NCBI GenBank assembly: GCA_018239845.1
Contig: JAFEGO010000022.1
Coordinates: 1 to 56,154, forward strand
Source: Verrucomicrobiota bacterium
Lineage (GTDB): Bacteria > Verrucomicrobiota > Verrucomicrobiia > Opitutales > Opitutaceae
Length of the DNA: 56,154 nt
Direction of reading: 5' to 3'
Made by a program: the position numbers and the translations under genes
Shown: positions 1-6,305 of the stretch, piece after piece
How positions within the stretch are numbered: position 1 is the stretch's first letter
How the letters are laid out: every line of letters begins with the position of its first letter
The notes under the pieces: generated by a model
What the model saw: only the letters and a program-made list of their open reading frames with translations
Database searches by the model: none
Told to the model about the DNA's origin: nothing

Positions 1-45
1 ATGGAAGCATACCGCATCGACTCTCTTCCGACCTTTCATCGATGA
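1..45 (+). CDS. C-terminal end of a truncated gene, possibly the cognate DNA methyltransferase
   Basis: The window opens inside an open frame that reads through 14 codons and stops at TGA 43-45. That stop overlaps the ATG of the restriction endonuclase gene in an ATGA arrangement, which implies translational coupling. Genes upstream of XhoI/PaeR7I-type nucleases are commonly their modification methyltransferases, so a methyltransferase C-terminus is the natural guess. The visible residues carry no diagnostic motif, so the function is inferred only from position. Confidence 0.4.
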   Translation: MEAYRIDSLPTFHR

Positions 46-878
46 GCACAACCGCCGAGACCGTTTTTTTCCAGGAAGCGATTAAGCATTGGTGGCGCTC
101 CAAAAAAACAGCTAAGTCAAAAAAAGCCCAAGGTGGCACGCGTGACTCAAATCTTCATGGTAAGACTATGGATGGATTTGCCACAACACTTCGGGCATTT
201 CTAATCGATCTTGGAGTAAAGCCAGAGCATATCTACGCGGGCGGTCATCTTGCATCTGCGCCATCTATCCTGCCCTCCTATTTCCGTCCTTCAAAAAACT
301 GGGATCTGATCGTAATTGCGAATAGTCGTTTTCACCCTGCGAAAGGTGACGTTGGAGGGCCTGTTCTTTACGCAGCGGTTGAATTTAAGTCTCAAGATAA
401 GAGCATTGGTAATAATCAAAACAATCGACTCGAAGAAAGTATCGGTAACGCGCATGACTTTTGGACCACTTACGCGCAAACCGGATTTGAGCGTCAACAG
501 CCGCGTCCGTGGCTTGGCTATCTTTTCGTAGGTAAATACGAGCCCGCGTCGGACGGGAAATCGGTCCGTATCAAGCAACCTCATTTCCTTGCGATGGAAG
601 CATTCCGAGGAAGCGGAAACGATAAATCTGCCGAATTCTCAGGTCCTTCTTATGCCGAAAGGTATAAGCTCTTTATGAAGCAAAGTGTCGGTGCACGCCT
701 CTACGATGCCGGTGCCTTCATCGTTACAGACGAGTCTATCGCTTCGAAAATGCCCAATCATCGAATTCCCCTTCCTGAATTTGGCTCCGCTAACTTCCTG
801 CGGAGCCTCAAAGCTCAGATTTTAGCGAATTATCCAGGAGCCGAGGTGAAGCCAAATACACTAGCCGCGTTACTCTGA
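42..878 (+). CDS. XhoI/PaeR7I-type type II restriction endonuclease
   Basis: The 278-residue protein resembles the XhoI/PaeR7I family, which cuts CTCGAG; the family's usual length is about 245 residues. Visible family features are QGGTR near residue 30, MDGF at 43-46, NWDLIVIA at 86-93, and AVEFKSQ at 112-118 followed by the Asn-rich NNQNNRLEES stretch. Asp88 with Glu114-x-Lys116 fits a PD-(D/E)xK active site. It overlaps the preceding gene by 4 bp, so the two are probably co-expressed. Its codons are much richer in A/T than those of the surrounding genes, which suggests recent acquisition. The family call is firm; CTCGAG specificity is inferred from the family and not visible in the sequence. 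Confidence 0.85.
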   Translation: MSTTAETVFFQEAIKHWWRSKKTAKSKKAQGGTRDSNLHGKTMDGFATTLRAFLIDLGVKPEHIYAGGHLASAPSILPSYFRPSKNWDLIVIANSRFHPAKGDVGGPVLYAAVEFKSQDKSIGNNQNNRLEESIGNAHDFWTTYAQTGFERQQPRPWLGYLFVGKYEPASDGKSVRIKQPHFLAMEAFRGSGNDKSAEFSGPSYAERYKLFMKQSVGARLYDAGAFIVTDESIASKMPNHRIPLPEFGSANFLRSLKAQILANYPGAEVKPNTLAALL

Positions 879-928
879 CGCAAACCTCGATACCCTAAGA
901 TTTCGTACTTAACGCGCGTAATCACTAA

Positions 929-1717
929 CTACGCGATCGCCTTGACCAGGCCGCCTTCGACGCGGATCGAGCCGCCGTTCATGCCGGCGGCGAGGGGGCT
1001 GCAGACGAAGGCCACCACGGACGCGATTTCGTCGGTCGTCTCGAAGCGCTTGAGGAGGGAGGTCGGGCGGACTTTTTCGAAGAACTCCTTTTCGAACTCG
1101 GCGAAGGGTTTGCCGCCGCTGAGCTTGCCGACGAACTCCTCCACGCCTTCCGACTTGGTCGGGCCGGGAAGCACGGAGTTGACCGTGACGGCGGTGCCGG
1201 CGGAGAGCTCCGCCAGGCCGCGCGCGACGGCGAGCTGCGCCGTCTTCGTCATGCCGTAATGAATCATCTCCGACGGGATGTGCAGCGCGCTCTCGCTCGA
1301 GATGAAGACGATGCGGCCCTTGTTGCGCTTGAGCATGCCGTCGAAATACAGACGGCTCAGGCGCACGCCGCTCAGCACGTTGACGTCGAAGAAGCGGCGC
1401 CACTCCTCGTCGGGGATCTCGGAGAAGGGCTTGGGGTCGAAGATGCCGAGGTTGTTGACGAGGATGTCCACCGTTGGAAACGCCTTCGCGAGGCGCGCGG
1501 TGTCATCGGCGGAGGCGAGGTCGCCGGGAAATTTTTCCAACTTGGCGCCGGGCACCTCGCGGGCGATGCGGGCCACGGCCTCGTCGACCGCGGCGGCGGT
1601 GCGGCCATTGATGATGACGCGCGCGCCTTCAGCGGCGAGGGTGCGGGCGATGGCAAAGCCGATGCCCTTGGTGGAAGCGGAGACGAGCGCGAGGGAGCCG
1701 TTGAGCTGGAGGTTCAT
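929..1717 (-). CDS. SDR-family NAD(P)-dependent oxidoreductase
   Basis: This 262-residue classical short-chain dehydrogenase/reductase should be a cytoplasmic NAD(P)H-dependent enzyme acting on carbonyl or hydroxyl groups. Residues 14-20 (ASTKGIG) form the Rossmann cofactor loop. NNLG at 88-91 is the stabilising motif. Ser140/141, Tyr154 and Lys158 (YxxxK) are the catalytic residues. An Arg at position 39 (NGRT) favours NADP(H). The length is typical. It stands alone on the minus strand with no partner that would show the substrate, so only the family can be assigned. Confidence 0.85.
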   Translation of the reverse strand: MNLQLNGSLALVSASTKGIGFAIARTLAAEGARVIINGRTAAAVDEAVARIAREVPGAKLEKFPGDLASADDTARLAKAFPTVDILVNNLGIFDPKPFSEIPDEEWRRFFDVNVLSGVRLSRLYFDGMLKRNKGRIVFISSESALHIPSEMIHYGMTKTAQLAVARGLAELSAGTAVTVNSVLPGPTKSEGVEEFVGKLSGGKPFAEFEKEFFEKVRPTSLLKRFETTDEIASVVAFVCSPLAAGMNGGSIRVEGGLVKAIA

Positions 1718-1820
1718 GGGAAGGAAGCGGGGAGGATGAAGCGGAGTGTAAGCGGAAGGAGGAGACGCAGAGGCTATGCCGGGCGCGGGCGTTTGTCTAA
1801 TGGGGGGTGGAGTTTGGCGA

Positions 1821-2024
1821 GCGGAGAGGCAACGCGTGTCGGGCGTAAAGCCCGACCCACACCCGGAGGGTCGCAGGTAGATCGTGGATCGAGTGTAGGT
1901 CGGGGTTTATCCCCGACATCCGATGCGGAGGGGCAACGCGCGTCGGGCATAAAGCCCGACCCACACGCGGAAGGTCGCAGGTGAGTTCGTGGATCGAGTG
2001 TAGGTCGGGGTTTATCCCCGACAC
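1821..2024. repeat. Tandem BIME-like pair of REP palindromes, left of the RAYT gene
   Basis: A unit of about 104 bp occurs twice (from about 1821 and about 1925). Each unit contains two hairpins in opposite orientation. The plus-strand hairpins at 1895-1917 and 2000-2022 have a GTAG head followed by GTCGGGGTTTATCCCCGAC. The minus-strand hairpins at 1838-1860 and 1942-1964 have a GTGG head followed by a closely related palindrome. A conserved GCGGAGAGGCAACGCG-like flank precedes each reverse element. The layout matches REP pairs (BIMEs). It fills most of the 369-bp gap between the SDR and RAYT genes, and no gene is seen there. Confidence 0.85.
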
Positions 2025-2086
2025 GATCGGTCACCGTCTATTTTTATTTCGTAGCAGGCACCAACCGGCATAATCCCTCGATACAC

Positions 2087-2602
2087 ATGAACCCCAAAAT
2101 CCACCGTGGCTACGGAGCGCTGCGCGTCGGGCGGTGGTCTTTGGGCGGGGCCGACTATTTCCTGACCGGCTGCCTGCATCGTCCGCTGACCGGCCTGACG
2201 ACCGAGCCGCTCGCGACCGCGGTGCTGGCAAAACTACGCGAACTCGATACCACCGGACACTGGCACCTCCGGACCTGCGTGCTCATGCCCGATCACTTCC
2301 ACGCCTTGGTCACGCTGCAGGCCGAAAACGATCTGTCGGCGGCTATGCGATTGTTCAAAGGTCAGCTGGCTCCGGTATTGAGACAGCAAGGTCTCCGTTG
2401 GCAGGAGAGCTTTTATGATCACCGCCTACGTGAAGCCGAGGACCGTCTCCCGGTCTTTCGCTATATTTGGCTCAATCCGTATCGCGCCGGGTTGATCGGC
2501 GCGGATAAGAAATGGCCGTGGTATTACTGTGCGCCGGAGGACTGGACTTGGTTCGAGGGATTGACGAACGAGGGCGTGCCTTTTCCGGAGTGGTTGGAGT
2601 AG
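2087..2602 (+). CDS. REP-associated tyrosine transposase (RAYT, Y1/HUH family)
   Basis: The 171-residue protein has the RAYT hallmarks. The HUH metal-binding motif is His70-Phe-His72, within MPDHFHALV. WQESFYDHRLR at 105-115 and YIWLNPYRAGL at 126-136 follow, with Tyr126 the likely nucleophile for single-strand cleavage. These enzymes recognise REP hairpins with a GTAG/GTGG head. Such hairpins flank this gene on both sides (1838-2022 and 2624-2689). The length is typical and the frame intact. RAYTs are usually domesticated single-copy genes and not part of an insertion sequence; no terminal inverted repeats of an IS are visible here. Confidence 0.93.
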   Translation: MNPKIHRGYGALRVGRWSLGGADYFLTGCLHRPLTGLTTEPLATAVLAKLRELDTTGHWHLRTCVLMPDHFHALVTLQAENDLSAAMRLFKGQLAPVLRQQGLRWQESFYDHRLREAEDRLPVFRYIWLNPYRAGLIGADKKWPWYYCAPEDWTWFEGLTNEGVPFPEWLE

Positions 2603-2606
2603 CTTA

Positions 2607-2689
2607 GCGGAGAGGCAACGCATGTCGGGCGTAAAGCCCGACATCCGGCGCGGAGAGGCAACGCGCGTCGGGCGTAAAGCCCGACCCAC
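2607..2689. repeat. Two REP palindromes of the RAYT-linked family, right of the RAYT gene
   Basis: Two direct copies of the element GCGGAGAGGCAACG... plus the palindrome GTCGGGCGTAAAGCCCGAC lie at 2607-2642 and 2650-2689. The second is followed by CCAC, which is a GTGG head on the minus strand. The first is followed by ATCC and has lost the head. They belong to the same family as the hairpins at 1838 and 1942 and start 5 bp after the RAYT stop codon. Confidence 0.85.
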
Positions 2690-2714
2690 ACCCGATCCAT
2701 CATGATCGCTACGC

Positions 2715-2750
2715 AAAAACGCCCTCCCGGATTGGGAGGGCGTTTGGTTT
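2715..2750 (-). terminator. Intrinsic terminator of fusA, possibly bidirectional
   Basis: An 11-bp perfect stem (AACGCCCTCCC at 2718-2728 with its complement at 2734-2744) encloses a 5-nt loop. On the minus strand it ends in a T run (A2715-2719 on plus). It lies 13 bp beyond the EF-G stop codon. The plus side also ends in T-rich sequence, so it may stop transcription from both directions. Confidence 0.85.
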
Positions 2751-2762
2751 ATCCGACTTGGT

Positions 2763-4853
2763 TCAACTTGCCAGGGCGGAGCCGGCGGGCACGGCGCCTG
2801 CGGGTGCGATGGCGTAGCGGCTGGGCGTCATGGAGTAGTCTGCGCGGCCTTTTGACAGCGAGCGGATGTCCATGGCGTAGCCGAAGAGCGCGGCGAGCGG
2901 GACGTCGGCGGTGATCGTGCACAGGGCGCCGTCGGTCGCCACGTCGCGGATTTCGCCGCGGCGACGGCCGAGGTCGCCGATCAGGTCGCCTTGGTACTCG
3001 GCGGGCGTCGTGACCTCGACGGCCATGATCGGCTCCAGCAGCACGGGGCCGGCCTCGCGCATCGCGGCCTTGAAGGCCATGCGCGCGGCGGTGCGGAACG
3101 CGATCTCCGAGGAGTCGGTCGCGTGGAAGGCGCCGTCCACGACGCGCACGCGCACGTCGGTCACGATGCTGCCGTCGAGCACGCCGTCCTTCAGCGCGTC
3201 CTCCAGGCCGGCGAGCGTCGGCTTGATGAACTGCTTGGGGATGGCGCCGCCCGCGATCTCGTTGACGACCTCGTTGCCGCGGCCGGGGTTGGGCTCGAGC
3301 ACCACAACGACGTCGGCGTACTGGCCGTGGCCGCCATTCTGGCGCTTGAACTCGCCCTCGGCGCGCGCAGTGCGCGTGATCGTCTCGCGAAAGGCGATGC
3401 GCGGGCGGCCGGCCGTGGTCTCGACGCGGAACTCGTCAAGCATGCGGGCGCGGATGATCTCAAGGTGCAACTCACCCATACCGGACAGGATGACCTGGCC
3501 GGTCTCGGGATCGGTGTGGCTGCGGAGCGTCGGGTCCTCGGCGATGAGGCGCGCGAGGGCGAGGCCGAGGCGCTCCTGGTCCTCGCGGGTCGCGGGCTCG
3601 ATCGCCAGCGAGACCACGGGCTCGGGAAACGTCGGCCGCTCGAGGAAGAGGTCGAGGTCGGCGGACAGCGTGTCACCCGTCACCGCGTCGCGCAGGCCGA
3701 GCACGGCACAGATGTCGCCGGCGTGGGCGGCCGGGATGTTTTCCTGCGCGCCCGCGCGCAGGCGCACGAGGCGCGTGATGCGTTCGTGACGGCGGGTGCG
3801 GGGATTGTAGAGCGACTGGCCGGGCGTGAGCGTGCCTTGGTAGACGCGCACAAACACCAGCTGGCCGTTGGGCGTGCTGCTGAGCTTGAACGCGAGCGCG
3901 AGCGTGGGCGCCGCGGCGTCCACGCGCAGCGGCTGGGGCTCGCCCGCGTCGTCGAGGGCGCGGGGCGTGAGGTCGAGCGGGCTCGGCAGGTAATCGACGA
4001 CCGAGTCGAGCAGGCGCTGCACGCCCTTCTCCTTGAAGGCGGAGCCGGGGATGATGCCGAAGAACGCGCGCGCGATCGTGGCACGGCGGATCGCCGCCTG
4101 CAGGTCGGCGGGCGTGATCGGACGGTTGTCCAGGTAGAGATCGGCGAGCGTGGGATCGACATCGGCGAGGCGCTCGATGAGCTCCGTGTGGGCGCGCGCC
4201 GCTGCGTCGGCGTGCTCGGCGGGAATACTTTCCCAAGCCGGGTGCAAGCCGCGGGGATCGGCCGCGTCGTGGCCGAAGCGCGTGAACTGCTGGTGCACGA
4301 CATCGATGACGCCGGCGAAGGCGTCCTCCTGGCCCACGGGCAGGTAGAGCGGGTGGCTGTTGGCACCGAGGCGCGCGCGGATCTGCTCGACCACACGGGC
4401 GAAGTCCGCGCCGGGGCGGTCCATCTTGTTGATGAAGATGAGGCGGGGGACGTGGTACTTGCTGGCCTGGCGCCAGACGGTCTCGGACTGCGGCTGCACA
4501 CCGTCGACCGCGCTGAAGAGCACGACGACGCCATCGAGCACGCGCAGGGACCGCTCGACCTCGGCGGTGAAGTCGATGTGGCCGGGGGTGTCGATGAGGT
4601 TGAGCGTGTGCGCCTGGCCGGCGCGCGCGCCGCGGTGCGTGGCCCACGTGGCGGAGATGGCGGCGGCGGTGATGGTGATGCCGCGCTCCTTCTCGAGCTT
4701 CATGTGGTCGGTCACGGTGTTGCCATCGTGGACGTCGCCCATCTTGTGGGTCTCGCCCGCGTAGAAGAGGATGCGCTCGGTGGCGGTCGTCTTGCCCGCG
4801 TCGATGTGCGCGGCGATGCCGAGGTTGCGGATAAGATGAGTGGCTGAGTTCAT
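2763..4853 (-). CDS. fusA: Translation elongation factor G
   Basis: This 696-residue GTPase moves tRNA and mRNA through the ribosome after peptide bond formation, and in many bacteria also takes part in ribosome recycling. Motifs are AHIDAGKTT (15-23, P-loop), the switch region before GIT at about 58-60, DTPGH (88-92) and NKMD (142-145). Domain IV is recognisable from the GHGQY and DGVLDGSIVTDV stretches, and domain V from FGYAMDIRSLSKGRA. All five domains and the usual length are present. It stands alone, not next to rpsL, rpsG or tuf, so it may be a second EF-G copy or a relocated single copy. A strong terminator follows it. Confidence 0.93.
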   Translation of the reverse strand: MNSATHLIRNLGIAAHIDAGKTTATERILFYAGETHKMGDVHDGNTVTDHMKLEKERGITITAAAISATWATHRGARAGQAHTLNLIDTPGHIDFTAEVERSLRVLDGVVVLFSAVDGVQPQSETVWRQASKYHVPRLIFINKMDRPGADFARVVEQIRARLGANSHPLYLPVGQEDAFAGVIDVVHQQFTRFGHDAADPRGLHPAWESIPAEHADAAARAHTELIERLADVDPTLADLYLDNRPITPADLQAAIRRATIARAFFGIIPGSAFKEKGVQRLLDSVVDYLPSPLDLTPRALDDAGEPQPLRVDAAAPTLALAFKLSSTPNGQLVFVRVYQGTLTPGQSLYNPRTRRHERITRLVRLRAGAQENIPAAHAGDICAVLGLRDAVTGDTLSADLDLFLERPTFPEPVVSLAIEPATREDQERLGLALARLIAEDPTLRSHTDPETGQVILSGMGELHLEIIRARMLDEFRVETTAGRPRIAFRETITRTARAEGEFKRQNGGHGQYADVVVVLEPNPGRGNEVVNEIAGGAIPKQFIKPTLAGLEDALKDGVLDGSIVTDVRVRVVDGAFHATDSSEIAFRTAARMAFKAAMREAGPVLLEPIMAVEVTTPAEYQGDLIGDLGRRRGEIRDVATDGALCTITADVPLAALFGYAMDIRSLSKGRADYSMTPSRYAIAPAGAVPAGSALAS

Positions 4854-4942
4854 AACGATCCTGACTGTTTTGGCTGAATGGACTGACTGGGTGGGACGCG
4901 CTGCGGGACGGGTGGAGCGGGCCGAAGCCCGCGCATGGGCAC

Positions 4943-4970
4943 AAAAAAACCGCCGGCGGCACCGGCGGTT
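4943..4970 (-). terminator. Intrinsic terminator reading on the minus strand, upstream of fusA
   Basis: A perfect 9-bp stem (AACCGCCGG at 4948-4956 and its complement at 4962-4970) with a 5-nt loop is followed on the minus strand by a run of seven T. It lies 24 bp beyond the stop of the tiny minus-strand frame at 4995-5078. It should therefore end a transcript coming from the right and insulate fusA. Confidence 0.8.
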
Positions 4971-4994
4971 TACAGCGGGGGGATCGTCCGTCGC

Positions 4995-5078
4995 TCAGCG
5001 CGTGGCAACGTCGAACCCGCCGCGGTGGACCGCGGTGCCGTAGTGGCTGAAGTTCGACAACAGGAGGACGGTGAACAT
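4995..5078 (-). CDS. Very small ORF or remnant of a gene's 3' end, directly before a terminator
   Basis: The frame from ATG 5078 gives 27 residues with a hydrophobic N-terminal half (MFTVLLL...) and a polar tail. The same frame is open further upstream and runs into the REP palindrome at 5125-5180. No convincing ribosome binding site is visible. The well-formed terminator just beyond the stop suggests that a real transcript ended here. It may be a surviving 3' end of a gene whose body was lost, or a genuine small membrane peptide. No family is recognised. The rest of the 369-bp gap holds REP elements. Confidence 0.25.
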   Translation of the reverse strand: MFTVLLLSNFSHYGTAVHRGGFDVATR

Positions 5079-5124
5079 GACGCCGGGAAGGACGTGCAGG
5101 TCGGGCGATTTGTCAAATGGCGGA

Positions 5125-5212
5125 GTAGCGCAGGCGTCCCGCCTGCCATCCAATGGTTGCAGGCGGGACGCCTGCGCTACCCAAGCCGGGCGTCGTCAAG
5201 CGACGCCCCTAC
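5125..5212. repeat. Cluster of three GTAG-headed REP palindromes
   Basis: Two 22-bp arms at 5125-5146 and 5159-5180 are perfect inverted copies. Each begins (reading outside in) with GTAG, then C, then the palindrome GCAGGCGTCCCGCCTGC. A third element of different sequence reads on the minus strand at 5188-5212: GTAG followed by GGGCGTCG, a 5-nt loop and CGACGCCC. The same GCAGGCG family recurs at 53871-53929. The cluster separates the GH29-like gene from the small frame and terminator. Confidence 0.8.
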
Positions 5213-5222
5213 GTCGGACACC

Positions 5223-6200
5223 TCACGGCCGGAGCGCGTGGCCGAGGGCCTTGAGCTGCGGGAAGAAGGCCGGATCGATGTGGCCGTTGAGCTGCAGGGG
5301 CGCGTCCCACGAAATGACGCCGCCCTTGCTGTTGAAATACTTCGTGTACGCGATGGTGAACTCGTCGGGGAAGCGGAGCGGGCCCTTGCCCCACCACTCG
5401 CCCATGATCGTAAGGATGTGCAGCTGCGCGCCGTCGAGGTAGCGCTCGAAGTTCCGCAGGCGCGAGTAGTCGGGCAGGCAGCCCGGCGCCACCGGCAGGT
5501 CGCGTTCGATCTCGCCGGGCGTGTAGTCCTCGTAGGGCGTGATCGAGTAGATGGGCGTGCGCAGGCCGTTGTTGAAGGCGACGAGGGAGTCGGGGTTGCC
5601 GGCCTTCAGGGCCTCGGAAAAACTGCGGTAATTGGGCGCGTCGGGATGCTCGTATCGTTTGTTTTCATACGGGCCGTCCACCCACCAGCCGCTGAGCGCC
5701 TTGCCCCAGCGGAGCGACCACTCGCGGCAGACGGCCTCCCAGTTGCGCTGGAGCACGCTCCAGCGCTCGTCGGCCGCACCCTCGAGGCGGGCCTTGGCGA
5801 CGGCGTCGTTGCAGGGCGCGGCGCCGGGGATGTAGGCAAGGAGGCGGATGCCGCGGGGCGTGAGCGCGCGGGCGAGGTCGGCGATGAGGTCGCGGCGCGA
5901 GCAGCGGCTCGGATTGTGCCCGACGATGGCGTCGTAGGTGGCGTTGGGTGAGAGGTAGAAGCCGGAGTTTTGCCCGAGCGTGATAACGAAGTACGGCACG
6001 CGCGCCTCGGTGAGCTGCGCCGCGAGGCCCTCGACATCGAAGGCATCGATGCGGCGGTTCCAGTCGTCGGGCGTGAGATCGATGGGCTTCAGGTTGCTCG
6101 CGGTGTCGGCGAGGTAGTGCACAAACATGCCCCAGCGGCAGTCCTTGAACCAAGTGGTATCGGCGCGTTTCCAGGGCGTGGCAGGGGTCGGGGTAGCCAT
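5223..6200 (-). CDS. GH29-like glycoside hydrolase (alpha-L-fucosidase family barrel)
   Basis: The protein is 325 residues from ATG 6200. The GH29-like signatures are WFKDCRWGMFVHY (about 17-29), the strand PYFVITLGQNSGFYLS (about 69-84), and GWWVDG (171-176), in which Asp175 sits where the GH29 nucleophile is expected. The C-terminal beta domain usual in this family (450-550 residues) is absent, so this is a barrel-only variant. No signal peptide is seen, which implies cytoplasmic action on short fucosides or related sugars. The upstream GTG at 6254 would lie inside a hairpin, so ATG 6200 is preferred. Fucosidase activity itself is not proven; a GH29-related enzyme with other specificity is possible. 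Confidence 0.6.
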   Translation of the reverse strand: MATPTPATPWKRADTTWFKDCRWGMFVHYLADTASNLKPIDLTPDDWNRRIDAFDVEGLAAQLTEARVPYFVITLGQNSGFYLSPNATYDAIVGHNPSRCSRRDLIADLARALTPRGIRLLAYIPGAAPCNDAVAKARLEGAADERWSVLQRNWEAVCREWSLRWGKALSGWWVDGPYENKRYEHPDAPNYRSFSEALKAGNPDSLVAFNNGLRTPIYSITPYEDYTPGEIERDLPVAPGCLPDYSRLRNFERYLDGAQLHILTIMGEWWGKGPLRFPDEFTIAYTKYFNSKGGVISWDAPLQLNGHIDPAFFPQLKALGHALRP

Positions 6201-6242
6201 AGAGGGGATTTCTGTGTGCAAGCCCGCCGCGGCGGACGCTAC

Positions 6243-6287
6243 CAAAAAACGCACAGGCCCGGCCGGATGACGCGGATGCGCCGGGCC
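6243..6287 (-). terminator. Possible terminator of the 6306-7793 gene
   Basis: Arms GGCCCGGC (6256-6263) and GCCGGGCC (6280-6287) form a GC-rich stem. On the minus strand it is followed six bases later by six or more T (A run on plus, 6244-6249). The spacing to the T run is longer than ideal, so this is a weaker call than the other terminators. Confidence 0.4.
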
Positions 6288-6305
6288 CGGCGGTTGATCC
6301 TTCCC

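Noticed and set aside
1821..2024. CRISPR array
   Set aside because: Only two units of about 104 bp with internal palindromes and conserved, not variable, inner sequence; no cas genes. It is a REP/BIME cluster.
2991..4847. Long open frames antisense to EF-G and similar ones opposite the genes at 5970-7559, 11990-14110 and 20771-22837
   Set aside because: They are typical mirror frames in high-GC DNA, with Arg/Ala/Gly-rich translations and no domain, while the opposite strand encodes a clear family.
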